Source: Siphonodentalium dalli (taxonomy: Eukaryota; Mollusca; Scaphopoda; Gadilida; Siphonodentaliidae). Taken from it: a stretch of DNA of 64,000 nt. The DNA lies in contig CP136064.1 of assembly GCA_032622095.1 (NCBI GenBank), positions 251,722,484 through 251,786,483 of the forward strand. The letters run 5' to 3'. The notes beneath the pieces are model-generated. The model made no database searches, was not told the origin of the DNA, and was given only the letters and a program-made list of their open reading frames with translations. Of this stretch, positions 21,863 through 34,297 are shown in pieces (the first letter of the stretch is position 1; every line of letters begins with the position of its first letter). Position numbers and translations under genes: made by a program.

Positions 21863-22729
21863 GGTTCGGTGGATATCGGCGTTTTATTACTTTTCGCGCG
21901 GGCCACTCTCCCAACATCCATACGCAGGCTATGGTCTTACAATCTCGTCCAAATACGGATACGATAGGCGAGAATCGCATGCGTTTTGATATGTCGATGC
22001 CGTCTGGAGAGTTTGGCGGGACCAGCATCCCGTCTCGATTTGCTCAGTCTACCCTTGATGCTATAAAGTGGTAGCCGCGGGCGCTTATATATAGAGTTGT
22101 TTTTATGAGCCATCAGGCCCCCGCGGCAAAAGTGATTTTTCCTATAGTGTTTTTGAAACGTGTCTCTTTGTGGTGTCATTCTTTTGGTATGATTTTTTAC
22201 TAAATAACGGGTATGTTAGAGTTACATTTCTTTGAATTTTACAATCGAAACATATTCGCATGCGATGCTGAGTCACGCGGGACACGGCAAACTAAATCGC
22301 GCGCAAATTGGCTTGCGATTTTTCAGCATCCCACCCCATTTGGCATGCGATAGCGTTTGTACTAGGTGCCATACGATACGACAGTACCAGTAATCGTATA
22401 TGGTCACAGATACAATTTCGGAGGAATTAAATTATGCTGTTATATAATATAATAGTATATATAGATCCCTTCTATCAATATTCGAACCATTGTTCAGAGT
22501 GATACGCTTCCCCACTCACGATGAGGGGCTTCCTTTTAAAGATGTCCCCGTAGCCAAGGTGGTTTGGTTTGTGAATAAGATCATCACTGTCTTGCACAGG
22601 TTCTAACCCCGACATGGGCGAACATCGGGACCGATTTTCAAGCTTGATCTGAGTTGATGGAGATCTCAGTGTGCCATTTCGATCGATACATGGACATTTC
22701 GATAAGAATGAGAATTTGTTCACGCTCAG
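21863..22729. other. No recognised gene
   Basis: A somewhat GC-richer stretch at 21890-22130 includes an 80-codon minus-strand frame with many basic residues but no known motif. Nothing else is supported. Confidence 0.4.
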
Positions 22730-22734
22730 TGAAT

Positions 22735-23642
22735 CACCCCTGGTCAAGTGGTCCTGTTAACCCTTTACCCAACAGAAGGGCCCTGTGCCAATGCATTCTC
22801 TTATATATGCGAGTCGACCATAGGTCGCCTCGCATATATAAGAGAATGCATTGGCTTAACACATTAAAAATTATAAAATTGTTAAAGAATGTAAGAAAAA
22901 ATGGTAAAAAGTGTTAAAAACAGTTTTTTTTAGGCCAATGCATTCTCTTATATATGCGAGGCGACCTATGGTCGACTCGCATATATAAGAGAATGCATTG
23001 GCACAGGGCATAACTGTAACTATCACAATGTGGTCAAGGAGCCGGTTCCAATGATATCCATATGTGTATGGTTCTATTGAGAGAGACCGAAGATATTTTA
23101 GGCTGTTGAAGCTTTATTTGGCCGGTTTTGGCCGGTTTGTTGGGTAAAGGGTTAATGTGCTATGATGCGGTTGGGTCCTGCTGAATTGCTATGATGCTTT
23201 TAGGGCAAACAAATGTTGTTAACAAAACGTACCGTTATATTTTTTAATTTGTCTTTTTCGCGGTGGTCGGATAATCTAAACATATCCAGGAAAACCCATT
23301 ATGCATATCAAATATTAACATATTCATTGCGGAATTATTTTATAATATACTGGATGTATTAGTTGTTGAAAATCGACTATAATCAAGATGGTTATTCACG
23401 TCGATTTAGAAACACGAGTACATGCATTATTATATTCTTCAAAAATATATATGTTCTTGAATGTTTCACACACACAATGATTTTGTCTCAAATCGCTCGA
23501 ATTAGCCTAACACGAAAATAATAACTTTAGAAAAATAACGGTACTCTTACGTAACGGCATCAATTTTCCCTACCCACATCATAGCAATTCAGCAGGACTA
23601 CCAGCATCATAGCTTATTAGCAGGACCACTTGACCAGGAGTG
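22735..23642. mobile_element. TIR element with 5-bp TSD, carrying a nested TTAA MITE
   Basis: The left end CACCCCTGGTCAAGTGGTCC and right end GGACCACTTGACCAGGAGTG are inverted repeats. They continue inward as GCTATGATGC and CCTGCTGAATTGCTATGATG blocks, giving about 65 bp of TIR. TGAAT duplicates flank it (22730-22734, 23643-23647). The left TIR is split by the MITE at 22761-23151. Without it the element is about 510 bp. A CAC start with a 5-bp duplication would suit a Transib-like element, but this is tentative. No transposase. Confidence 0.75.
22761..23151. mobile_element. TTAA-flanked MITE, CCCTTTACCCAACA type, nested copy
   Basis: Same structure as 19811-20193 and almost identical to it, with a short spacer difference (AAAGTGTTAAAAACAG). 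TTAA flanks are at 22757-22760 and 23152-23155. It lies inside the left TIR of the 22735-23642 element, so it is the younger insertion. Confidence 0.9.
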
Positions 23643-23647
23643 TGAAT

Positions 23648-24238
23648 TAAGCTCATTTGAACCAACGAACACTCATACTGAGCCCGTGCATCCATAACTC
23701 TGATATATACATGTATATATATATAATTTTGGTGGAATTCGGCAACAAACATGCATTTTCATCGATGAATTACGTGCCCATCCCCTTTTCCATCAAAACT
23801 CTTGACAGCGTAACTTTAGAAATGTTTAACTTGCACCATTACCTTCCTCGTAATGGGCCATGTTAGAATCATTTGGAGCATCTATATAGAATGTTCCCCT
23901 TTACTTTCTATAGCGGACAGATAGACAAAAAAACAGACGGACAGACATTCTCAATATAACACGATGTTATTCCTATAAAGGAGGACTCATCTCTTTGGTC
24001 GTGGGAAATACCTGATAAAACATATTTGGTTACAACAAGTAACAGTACATTTGCGTACGAAGACACTGTTTCTGAGTGAAAAAAAAACGATAGACTGGCT
24101 CTCGTCGCCCAGTTGAACTCAACACCATTTCACTATATCGATGTTTACGTCCACAGAAATAAGCTAACTTTGGTAATTTAGGATAGGTAGCTACTACCCG
24201 AAATTAAATGGTCAGTTAATTTGCATATTCATGCTCAT
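23648..24238. other. No recognised feature
   Basis: AT-rich sequence with a GACAGATAGACAAAAAAACAG low-complexity run near 23918-23945. Confidence 0.4.
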
Positions 24239-24242
24239 TTAA

Positions 24243-24453
24243 CCCTTTACCCAACAGAACGGCCCTGTGCCAATGCATTCTCTTATATATGAGAATGCAT
24301 TGGCACAGGGCATAACTGTAACTATCACAATGTGGTCAAGGAACCGGTTCCAATGATATCCATATTTGTATGGTTCTATTGAGACAGACCGAAGATATTT
24401 TAGACTGTTGAAGCTTTATTTGGCCGGTTTTGGCCGGTTTGTTGGGTAAAGGG
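24243..24453. mobile_element. TTAA-flanked MITE, CCCTTTACCCAACA type, internally deleted
   Basis: TTAA at 24239-24242 and 24454-24457. The termini and right half match the full copies. The two internal hairpins and spacer are collapsed to a single GCCAATGCATTCTCTTATAT / ATGAGAATGCATTGGC junction, so about 175 bp are missing. The deletion joins two inverted copies of the core, as expected for replication slippage across a hairpin. Confidence 0.9.
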
Positions 24454-24457
24454 TTAA

Positions 24458-25392
24458 GTCCTGTCCTCGTATTAACATACCCCGAATAGACTTATATGGC
24501 CAAACTACCCAACTTATAGATTACTTATTAGAGCAGAAAGGGCGGCTGGTTCGAAATTCGGCAACAGCTGTCTAAGTTTCTACTTCACGGAAATACATAT
24601 ATATTTTAATAATATATGGCTCAGTCAAAGTAGAAACAAATGCTTAACGAATGAACTGTATTATCTAAGCTGTTGTCTGCCATTGTTTTGTGAGTCTCAT
24701 GTCTGTTTATTGGCTGGCACGCAATGTCTATTATTGAATAGACTGGTTCCTGATCCAAAACTGCGAAAATTTGAAAACGTAATAACCTGACCCCACCAGC
24801 CTAACTAGACCGGCTCAAGTCCGCAAACGTTCCCTCATGAGATATGACGAATAATAAATCTAATTTATTATGGTCCAGTAAGCTGGTCCGGTATCACTAA
24901 TTGATGTTGAATGACCCCCATTCTATCCCGAGTTATCGATATCACGTGCATTGTTTTCCGAATTGATATTCCCACAGATTGAGTTAAAATACGATGTTAT
25001 CTCAGTGACGCGTAGTAATCAAATTACTTAAATATATCAATGAAAGTCAAGGTCATTGCATCGGAATATCGTTTGTTGAGTATGCTCTAATGTCTCTGCG
25101 CAGTGGGCGCAATCGTTAGCGACCGACATACATCGTGTGAGAAGCATTTCGTATCATTAATTCTCACCGAGATGTCCCATCGTCCTTCACGGTATCCTTG
25201 TCTGGCTTCGAGTGAGTGCATACCAAGATCAGCTTGTATACAGGAATATGCTGCCATACATCGAGAACACGACCCTCAAAGGATTCGTGACATAATATGC
25301 TACGAGAAGGTAAGGATAGGTTACACCGGCACATATATAAATGCTGTTCTACCGCATATGAAGATAATGGTTGGATTGGCTCCAAGTCTGAG
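24458..25392. other. No recognised feature
   Basis: Mostly unique AT-rich sequence. Small ORFs near 25103-25420 run into the neighbouring repeat and lack motifs. Confidence 0.4.
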
Positions 25393-25832
25393 TTTAGTGT
25401 GCCTGTCATTTGCAGAATGAGGTCATCAGAGGGTGAATTTAGTGACGCTATCCCGCATAGTGGGCTAGCATCACTAAATTCACCCTCTGGGGACCTCATT
25501 CTGATTAGGCCTCATCTTCTCTTGGAAGTTTCTTTATTATCAAATTTCTATAGAAACTTCTTCACAAAGATTCTATTTCTTTTTTAGTTTAGTTTCTCTA
25601 TATCCCCAAATTGGCAGACGACACATTGCATAAACGAGGTGCCCAATGTGTGTACATCGCAATATTCACTATTTGGGAACTTCAATCTGAGCCTATGTAT
25701 CCCTTAGAAGATGAGGCCATGCAAAATGAAGTTCCCAGAGGGTGAATTTAGTGATGCGAGCTCGCTGTGTGGGATAGCATTACTAAATTCACCCTCTGTG
25801 GACCTCAATTTGCAAATAACAGGAACACTAAA
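25393..25832. mobile_element. Double-hairpin element C, copy 1
   Basis: Outer inverted ends TTTAGTGTGCCTGTCATTTG and its approximate complement close the unit. Each end carries its own hairpin: CAGAGGGTGAATTTAGTGA, then a CGCATAGTGGGCTAGC loop, then TCACTAAATTCACCCTCTG. About 200 bp of AT-rich spacer lie between, with TTTCTATATCCCC. The same layout occurs at 32695-33118 and, shortened, at 40623-40873. Non-coding; the ORFs across it are reflections of the hairpin. Confidence 0.75.
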
Positions 25833-26203
25833 TTTCGCTGGAATATCGGTCCGTCCCCTGCATTTGGATCACCATAAGCTGTTGCAGACTTGAATGCCGC
25901 GACCCAGCATATGATTATGCCCTTCGCGGTGCCAGAAGAAGACAAGGCAGCTGGATAAAGAAACATGGACTATCCGGACTACTTCCAGTCGGCCTTCTTC
26001 TCCTGTAATTGACTTCACCATCACGTCAGTCATCCCTTTTAAATCACCCGGACTCCGGATACCATCTAGCCGGAAACCACAAGTACCGAAGAGGCATCAA
26101 CACACACTGGGACACTGCCATTAACATGCAGTGCTTCCAGTGGGCTGATCACTCTCTGGTCTGAATTTCAACGACGGAAACAGAAAAAGAAGTACAGTTT
26201 GGA

Positions 26204-26335
26204 TTTTTTTTTTTTTTTACTTCTTTTTCATTCTTAATAAAATTACAATATTAGGGGTGAAACAAAAGGGCTCTATCGGCCCTTTCGAACATCCCGGGGC
26301 TTGTAAAACCCGAACTATCTAATAAAAAAAAAGGA
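26204..26335 (-). mobile_element. Possible 3' end of a retroelement
   Basis: Read on the minus strand, this is a GGGATGTTCGAAAGGGCC / CCCTTTTGTTTCACCCC segment ending in an A-rich run (26204-26219 in complement). It looks like a poly(A)-tailed retroelement 3' end, but no coding part precedes it. Confidence 0.3.
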
Positions 26336-26399
26336 GATGAAAATAATAATTTATAAAAATCAAGTCAGTCTGAGCCTCGTCTGCGCCATCCTCACAATT

Positions 26400-28020
26400 T
26401 ATCACAACCAGGTCAACGTGTTTTGTTACTCACTCGACAGTTGGGCCGTGCACCATCAAGCGACGATGAGCTCCGGCCGACCGACCTTTATAACTCATCC
26501 AAGACAGTCATCATTGTTTTTAACGAAACACAACATGAATTCATTAAATCACAGAGGTCATGGGAATTTGGCAACAGTGTAATACATGAAGTAGAATCTG
26601 GAACACACTTGGGAATCCCTATTGAGAAATTCAGCTTTAACTCAAAACTTTCAAACAAAATTTGCACAAAACTGAAAGGCACATATCTATCGCTAAACAA
26701 TGCAGGATTGTACGCAGGCGGTATCACCCCATACAGTTGTTTCAGTATCTACAAGGCCATCGTCCTCCCTAAGGCTATGTACGGTATAGTGAACTGCTGT
26801 GGTATATATCTAATGTTTCCCACGCATACACGGAGAGAGCACATTGTGTCTAAAACATATTCAAGGATCCCCACAACAAACCAGAACATGCATCGTACAT
26901 GGGCTTCTGGGGTGCGGAGGGCTTGAATCCTATATTGATAAAAGGAAATTAAGCTTACTAGCAACATTATGTAGACTGAATACAAATAAGACCGCTAAAT
27001 CCGAGTTCCTCGTGCGGCTGCACAGTCACATTCTTGGAATTTCTCACCCACAGTCCTTTATGGCAGATATTTCTACAGTTTTAAAGAGGTATAACTTATA
27101 TGAGTACCTAGAACGTTATACGCTAGAAAGCACGTTTCCCACCAAATGATACTGGAAGAATATCGTAAAAACGGAGATAAATACTATAAACACTTGAGTG
27201 GAGAAAGACTATTGAATCAAATAGTGATCTGGCACAATATGGACTTACACAAACCAAACTCAGTTCCTCGTTACTGTGGCAAACATGCAGGCTTTATACA
27301 GAAGAAAAATTTACATTTCTCATGATTGCTAGACTTCTAGCTCACACCGCTTATAAAGATAACGGGTTTTGTCCACTATGGAGTACACAATATAAATGCA
27401 CTATAGAACACACCATAATAAACTGCACTACCATATCGAATGCAAGGAATAATATTTGGTACGATATCATTAACACTTTCGGAATAGATGCTTTTATGTA
27501 TATGGATGAGTTGACAGGGGCAAAGCAGTTATAAATATTTCTGGGGAATATATCGTCTTCTATAGCAGAAATGGGAAATTGTTCATTACCATTTGCAGTA
27601 CACTTTTTCGCCAGATCAAGTCTCAAGCTATGGTATTGCTTGTCCTTGTTAAGAAATTGATTGACAATTACATCTTATTAAACATGAGTAATATATAATA
27701 AATATAGCTTCCATGTGACTGTAATCGACAAGGCTGATTAAAATACTTTTAAATATGTTTATATGTTAAAGAGTGCGGATGTGTGTGCGAGAGAGACTCG
27801 GGAGTGAGTGCATATGATGGTGTTGGTGGACTTGTGTGCGCTTGCCTAAATGCATAGTACACGAATGAGTAGCGACTTTATGTTATACCTTTCCCTGTGA
27901 TGTAACTTTGTTTTGTATAAAATTGTACATTTATATATGTTGACATATATGTGTCCATGTTCTGTGTGTCTATGTTCTGTATTCAATAACTCTTCACATA
28001 TGGAGGACAATTAAAGATAT
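26400..28020 (+). mobile_element. 5'-truncated, degenerate LINE (RT C-terminal part)
   Basis: Plus-strand frames 26423-26926, 26844-27149 and 27151-27534 follow each other in the order of a LINE C-terminal half. They contain WEFGNSVIHEVESGTHLGIPI, KLKGTYLSLNNAGLYAGGI, IYKAIVLPKAMYGI, QTRTCIVHGLLGCGGLESY, DKRKLSLLATLCRL and a degraded knuckle (CPLWSTQYKCTIEHTIINC, with Trp where a Cys is usual). At least two frameshifts and stops are present. A non-coding 3' part extends to about 28020 (AATTAAAGATATATATAT). No RT palm. Inactive. Confidence 0.75.
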
Positions 28021-28149
28021 ATATATTTAAATAACAAGAGTATCGTTAGTGCGTGGCAAAATACACCCCTCAGCCATTTTGAATTGTACAAAATAAAATA
28101 AAAACTTGAGCTGACAAAGAATATCTGATATACCCCTAATTTTATGCCA

Positions 28150-28640
28150 AATGCGGTCAAATTCGAAATCGAAAAATGGCTTTAATCCATTTGAAAATAA
28201 TTGGGACAGAACCCATATTCGAACTTGATCTGTAGTTTTAGCAGGAAAGCACATATACCAATTTTGGTTCAAATCAATAATCCAAACAGGAGTTATCGGT
28301 CGGAAACTGAAATGTTATGAAGTCGGTCATATTCTAAGTCGAAAAAGGGCCGTAACTCATACAAAAATAACTGGACGGAACCCATATTCGAACCTGGCCT
28401 GTATCTTTAGCTGGGAAATAGAGATACCAACTTTGATTCATATCAAATAACTCAAACTAGAGTTATTGGTCGAAAACCAGAAATTATAACAGACGGTCAA
28501 ATTCTAAGTCGAAAAAGGGCCGTAACTCATGTAAAATAATTGGACGGAACCCATATTCGAACTTGGCCTGTACCTTTAGCTTGGAGATACGCAAACCAAC
28601 TTTGATTCAGATAAAATGATAAAAGTAAATGTTCAGGCTT
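28150..28640 (+). repeat. About 170-bp tandem repeat, three units
   Basis: Units start GGTCAAATTCGAAATCG (28156), GGTCATATTCTAAGTCG (28324) and GGTCAAATTCTAAGTCG (28496). Each contains GGGCCGTAACTCAT, GGACGGAACCCATATTCG, and CAACTTTGATTCA. I recall similar GGGCC(A/G)TAACTC units in molluscan genomes, not verified here. Confidence 0.8.
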
Positions 28641-29194
28641 ATACACTGGACCAAATTAGATCATTAATCAAAAGTAGGGGGCGTCAATCTTTAACCACGA
28701 TTTGTTATTTTATAGCTCAATATCAAGAGGTGTGTCTGGCTTCTGATGAGAACAATTCACTTAAAAACAGGTTCTAATTGTTGTTTTTGACCTTCAGTTA
28801 TCCATGTGATGCCAATATCAGCTCAATTAATTCTTCTGGTACTTTAAATGGTGTGAATAGTGAATGATATACAGACTTGCTGTATGGTATTCATTGTTGG
28901 GTATATATAGGTATGAACATTCTCGGAGCTACTCATATATTGTAAAAGTACATTTATTCGTTGCGGTCCAATTTTCGTGGTTTTCGTGGTTGTTGATAAC
29001 CACGAATTTAAAAACCACACGAAAAATTGTTATCTTCGAAACTGACGCGGTTGCCAATTTGAGAATGACATGCTAGAGGTACATGTAACTCTATTGACCC
29101 GATGTACATTCTCAATAGTCGCCAACAAAAGCTTGGACACGCGACATGTTAATTAATTATACACCTCCTATATAAAAAAAAACCCTTGGTGTTA

Positions 29195-29640
29195 CCTTGG
29201 TGAAACCATGGTTTCACCAAGGTTCCACATTGGTTCACCATGGTGACATCTTGGTTCACCATGGTGGTAGCACAGTAAAGTGGTACCACGGTGAAAACAC
29301 CACGGTTGTACTAAGGTGGTGTCACGGTGGTAGTACAGTAAAGTTTTTGTACCAAGGTGAAACCATGGTGGCACCAAGGTGGTACCACGGTGGTAGCACA
29401 GTAAAGTTTTTGTACCAAGATGAATCCATGGTGTCACCAAACCTGACCAAGGTATCACCATGGTGGTAGCACAGTAAAGTTTTTCTACCAAGGTGACACC
29501 AAGGTGTCACCACGGTGGTAGCACAGTAAAGTTTTTCTATCAAGGTAAAACCATGGTGGCACCAAGTATAACCACGGTGGTAGCACAGCACTAAAGTTTT
29601 TCAATCAAGGTACCACCATTACATTTTACTTTGACCTTCA
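29195..29640. repeat. CCATGGTG-rich minisatellite
   Basis: Imperfect units contain ACCATGGTG, ACCACGGTGGTAGCACAG and TAAAGTTTTT. The mirror-like CCATGG words keep frames open on both strands, so the 60-100-codon ORFs are artefacts. The left edge is a CCTATATAAAAAAAAACCCT sequence similar in complement to the right edge of the array at 33185-34297. Confidence 0.85.
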
Positions 29641-31087
29641 ACCACAATGCTATTTACCATGTTGTGGGTCTCATCTACAATGGTATTTGCATGCGTCGAT
29701 ATACCACGGTACTGGTACACCCCGGTACTAGTACCGCGGTATACGGGCCCCGGGTTCTATAATTATCAGTGGGAAAACAAATTATTTAAATTTTAACCAA
29801 TTGAATTGTTAAACGTGATATTTTTTGCACTAAACCATATTTTTTGTCGAACCAAATGACACCAGCTTTTGGCGTGAGAAGATACGTGTATGTAGTTGTT
29901 CGTAACAAACAATCGACATTAATTGTTAGACCCAAATCGGCCGCCCGATTGGTGATTCGCACGCGGTATCACGTGGTGATGCGTGCGTCGTCTGCCGGAA
30001 AGCTTCAATATTGACGATTTTGTAAAGGCGAACTGAACGACTCTGAATGGGGATTTTCGGATCTGGACGAATCCTTTAAAGGTAATAATTGCTGCCTTAT
30101 GAGAACGCATCCATATAAAAGAATAGGTTCAGATGGACATGTTTAGAAAGAGATATACGTACCCAAAATAGTTGCTGTTAATATCATTTCTACCTACATA
30201 ATTAGAGGTCATGATTGATGCCCTAGCTGTCCGCTAGTTTACATCGACAATTTGCAAACGCATTTAATTTTTTAATCTGATGGATTAATCTTGGTTTTCA
30301 ATTTGGATAACCACATATTGAACTCTGAGATCTTTACATTTGAATGTTTCAACTCGTTTGCGAGTACTATGTAGCAGTAATTAGTACGAAGTTTTTAATG
30401 TACGAAAACAAATTTAAAATGTGAGCGGGGAGAGAACTCTTGTCTCTCGTGCAGGAAAAATTGATTGACGGGGGAAAAAACATGATTCTCTCTGATAATT
30501 CTCTCACAACTTACTATCTCTTAATATTCAGAAGGTATGCATACTATGACTTAATTGGTGGTGGCTGGTGAGTTCCTTGTATTGTAATGATCTGATGATG
30601 GGTGTTATTTTTGTTAATTTTAAATCATATGCTATTGACTTATTTTTTTACAACTTTCTTCTGAAGTTCTGTTCACAATCAGTCACGCGGTAATTACAGT
30701 TTAGCGTGATTCCACTTAACCTAGTCGAAAATCTATGGGATAAAGATACTTCAATGTATAGTAAATTTTAGACTACCCTTAATTATTCCAGAATGAACCA
30801 GATACATGCAGGCGATGAAAGACCGGTGGTCTATTTTAGTTTAAATTTAGATCGATCGGTGTAATATTTAAAGACCTGTTTAAGTTCGACCTCAATCAAG
30901 TTTCGACTTTCAAGTGACTGATTTTGAATGATAGGGGGTTTATAAGCAAATTCACAGAACAAAAGTTATTCTAGTATTTATATGCAACAGAACGAGTGAG
31001 ACTGAGAGAAGTGTGAGAGTCGTGCACCGAACGTTGGTAACACCCGGAATCACCAGGCTGACTAACCGAGCTTGACTTCGCTTAAAG
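29641..31087. other. No recognised gene
   Basis: A short cluster of GGTAC/CCGCGG palindromic words lies near 29700-29755. The remainder is AT-rich without recognisable coding or repeat structure. Confidence 0.4.
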
Positions 31088-31465
31088 TGATGTGAAACAC
31101 TCCCGGTATGGTGATCAAATAGAAATGGAGAATAATCTTGTTCAAATTTTTACAAATAGTATATCTAAATTGATAATACACACTGTCATTCTTCAAGAAT
31201 GATTCTTGTATATGAATCAAATACAGTGACTCTCCGTGGCGAAATCATTTTCGTTAGTTTATCGCCAATAGATGCGTCCCGAATCGAGTTGTAAATATTT
31301 ACAATTGAGCGTAGTTCTGACGATGTTTTCAATGGAGTGGTACGGTCAAATTGCTTAAAATGTTTGGCTATGTTATTAGAATGTTACATTCCTACAGTTG
31401 TCATAGAGCCTGAATACTAACTTAATATCAGTTTCACGCACCCGAACAATTACATAATATGTCTA
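31088..31465 (+). repeat. Dispersed repeat R2, copy 2
   Basis: Aligns with 20484-20853 throughout (TGATGTGAAACACTCC start, GTAAATATTTACAATTGAGC core, CATAATATGTC end), with a short insertion near 31195. Confidence 0.75.
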
Positions 31466-31636
31466 GCCGGTAATCACACAAAACGTCTAACGACAAGGAT
31501 ATGACTGAAAGACCTTCTTGTTCACACCAAGTCTTGTTCGGGTAACTTGTACATATCAGAACAATATGGGTTTGGCAGGTATACTTGGCTTTTTAATTTT
31601 TTAATTAGTTATTTTCTTATGTTGACATATTCTTAA

Positions 31637-31875
31637 CCCTTTCATGACGGGAGCTGCTCTGGTGGTGCATTAACCTTTTCATGACTGGAGCTTCCCGAAA
31701 TTATGCGCAAACCCTGTACCAATGCATTTTAGTATACAGGTATATGCCAGTCACCCATGAGCACCTCGAATATATAAGAGAATGCATTAGTCTAATAATA
31801 TTTAAGCCAATGCATTCTCTTAGATATGCGAGGTACCAATACTCACATATATAAGAGAATGCACTGGCACAGGCG
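31637..31875. mobile_element. TTAA-type MITE, CCCTTTCATGACGGG type, right end lost
   Basis: TTAA at 31633-31636 is followed by CCCTTTCATGACGGGAGCTG. A second, slightly different start (TTAACCTTTTCATGACTGG) lies 37 bp inside. Two degraded core hairpins (GAATGCATT...AGAGAATGCA) follow. The expected right terminus is absent after GGCACAGG near 31872. Confidence 0.7.
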
Positions 31876-32694
31876 AGTCAAACAGAATGAACCTTGTAGA
31901 CCATGTAAATCTTATCGGCAACTTGTTATATTAATTGTTCTATAATGTATAATGATGCTTCATATTAGACTATTATTTAATATAATGTACTATTCTTTTC
32001 AGTGTGTGCTAACGTGCAGCAGGGAATCTAGTGCCAAAGTATGTGTTGTATGAATAGGCGACTTGTATGGGACTGTGCAGCTACTACATACATTGTACAT
32101 GCGTATACATGTACTTCATCATGGAAATAACAATATGTTATTCATCAACTTTATCTATATAAATAGTGTACTGCGATATATGCGTGTGATACAGTCTGGA
32201 ATGTTCACTTTGTATGGTATAGTAACATGATGCTGAACAATCAAGAATATTCAACAATAATCGTCGGAAAGTTTCTCCGTACCTTTCGCCTACTGACTTA
32301 ATTATGGCAAATGTGCCAAGCTGTTAATTCTGGGGCAGGTTAATACAAATGGATGTGTGGTGACTGGTCAAACTGTTTTTTGTGACTGAAAGTACTCGAG
32401 TAATTTTAACTGTCAGTGGGCTGACGCATACATGTGATAATTTACGGTTTCAAATTGGATAATATTGAAGAGTAGCAGGTGCCAGAGGTGGATATTCTGT
32501 ACTGGTTATTTCAATGTTCTTGTTGCAAGGGGCGAATACGTACAGATGACATGGTGGGACAATGTTACGGCAGAACGCAATGGCGTTCTGGAGAAGTTTG
32601 AATAAATGTTGAAAATTTAAATTTTATGAAGCTGTGTGTTCCTTTTCACAATAGTTGAGTCCAATCAAAGATGTTTTTCCTCGATACTTAGATG
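31876..32694. other. No recognised feature
   Basis: AT-rich, unique-looking sequence. No ORF with a family resemblance. Confidence 0.4.
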
Positions 32695-33118
32695 CAAGTC
32701 TGCAAATAGTGTGTCTGACATTTGCAGAATGAGGCCCCCCAGAGGGTGAATTTAGTGACGCTATCCCGCACAGTGGGCTAGCATCACCAAATTTAAATTC
32801 ACCATCTGGGGACCTCATTCTGCTACGGTCTCATCTTCTAGGAATTGTTTATAGTCACAAATTAACAATGTTTTGAGTTACTTAATCCCCTTCTATTCAG
32901 TTTCTATATCCCCTAATTTGCAGCAGATAAAATTCGACGTGAATAATGGGTGAACATCACCAACTTCAATTTGGGAATTTCATACTGATCCAAGATCTCC
33001 CATAGCAGTTGAGGCTTAAGCACAATGAAGTCCCCAGAGGCCCAGAGGGCGCATTTGGTGATGCTAACCCTCTGGGGACATCATTCTGCAAATGATAGAC
33101 ATATTATTTGCAGCCTTG
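32695..33118. mobile_element. Double-hairpin element C, copy 2
   Basis: Outer inverted ends CAAGTCTGCAAATAGTGTG and its near complement at 33095-33118. The left hairpin (CAGAGGGTGAATTTAGTGA ... TTCACCATCTGGGGACC) is complete. The right hairpin is shortened. The spacer resembles that of copy 1 (CTCATCTTCT, AGTTTCTATATCCCC). Confidence 0.75.
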
Positions 33119-33184
33119 TTTAGATCTACATATAAACACATTTATGCAAAGTTTCATCTGTCTGAGACTGTCTCCTCCCTTGTG

Positions 33185-34297
33185 TCATGATAAACCACAT
33201 GATAAACCACAGTATACCATCATGGTAACACCACGGTAAACCATGGTAAACCAAAGTATACTACCATGGTAACACCATGGTAACACCACGGTAAACCATG
33301 GTAAACCAAAGTATACCACCATGGTAACACCACGGTAAACCATGGTAAACCACAGTATACCACCATGGTAACACCACGGTAAACCACAGTATACCACCAT
33401 GGTAACACCGCGGTAAACCATGGTAACACCATGGTAACACCACGGTAAACCATGGTAAACCAAAGTATACCACCATGGTAACACCACGGTAAACCATGGT
33501 AAACCACAGTATACCACCATGGTAACACCACGGTAAACCACAGTATACCATCATGGTAACACAACGGTAAACCAAAGTATTCCACCATGGTAACACCACG
33601 GTAAACCATCGTAAACCAAAGTATACCAACATGGTAACACCAGGTAAACCATGGTAAACCACAATATACCGCCATGGTAACACCGCGGTAAACCATGGTA
33701 ACACCACGGTAAACCACAGTATACCATCATGGTAACACCACGGTAAACCAAAGTATTCCACCATGGTAACACCACGGTAAACCATGGTAAACCAAAGTAT
33801 ACCACCATGGTAAATCATGGTAAACCACAGTATACCACCATGGTAACACCACGGTAAACCACAGTATACCACCATGGTAACACCGCGGTAAACCATGGTA
33901 ACACCACGGTAAACCACATATACCATCATGGTAACACCACGGTAAACCAAAGTATACCACCATGGTAACACCACGGTAGACCATGGTAAACCACAGAATA
34001 CCACCATGGTAACATCACGGTAAACCACAGTATACCATCATGGTAACACCACGGTAAACCATGGTAAAAAAACGAGATATTTTGGCCACCTATCGTGGTG
34101 TCACCATGGTGGTTTACCACGGTGGTTTACCACCATGGTAACACCTCGGTAAACCACCATGGTGTTACCACCACGGTAAACTATGGTAAACTACCATGGT
34201 GACATCACGATAGGTGGCCAAAATATATCGTTTTTTTTACCATGGTTTACCGTGGTGTTTTACCATGGTGGTACCAAGGTTTTTTTTTATATGGGCT
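33185..34297. repeat. CCATGGTAA minisatellite ending in a long palindrome
   Basis: About 1.1 kb of units such as ACCACGGTAAACCATGG and CAGTATACCACCATGG. Period lengths vary because blocks of about 20-45 bp are shuffled. Frames stay open on the minus strand (up to 255 codons reading VYRGVTMVVYCGLPWF) purely because of the repeat. At the right end, inverted arms of about 60 bp (34053-34114 and about 34190-34253, GGCCACCTATCGTGGTG and complement) form a hairpin. The right edge is AAGGTTTTTTTTTATATGGG. Confidence 0.85.

Noticed and set aside
29192..29591. ORFs of 87-99 codons on both strands
   Set aside because: Same cause: CCATGGTG/ACCACGGTGG tandem repeat, no protein family resemblance.
33185..34120. 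Long minus-strand ORFs (up to 255 codons) reading VYRGVTMVVYCGLPWF
   Set aside because: They arise from the CCATGGTAA minisatellite; many overlapping frames are open at once and the residues repeat with the DNA unit.
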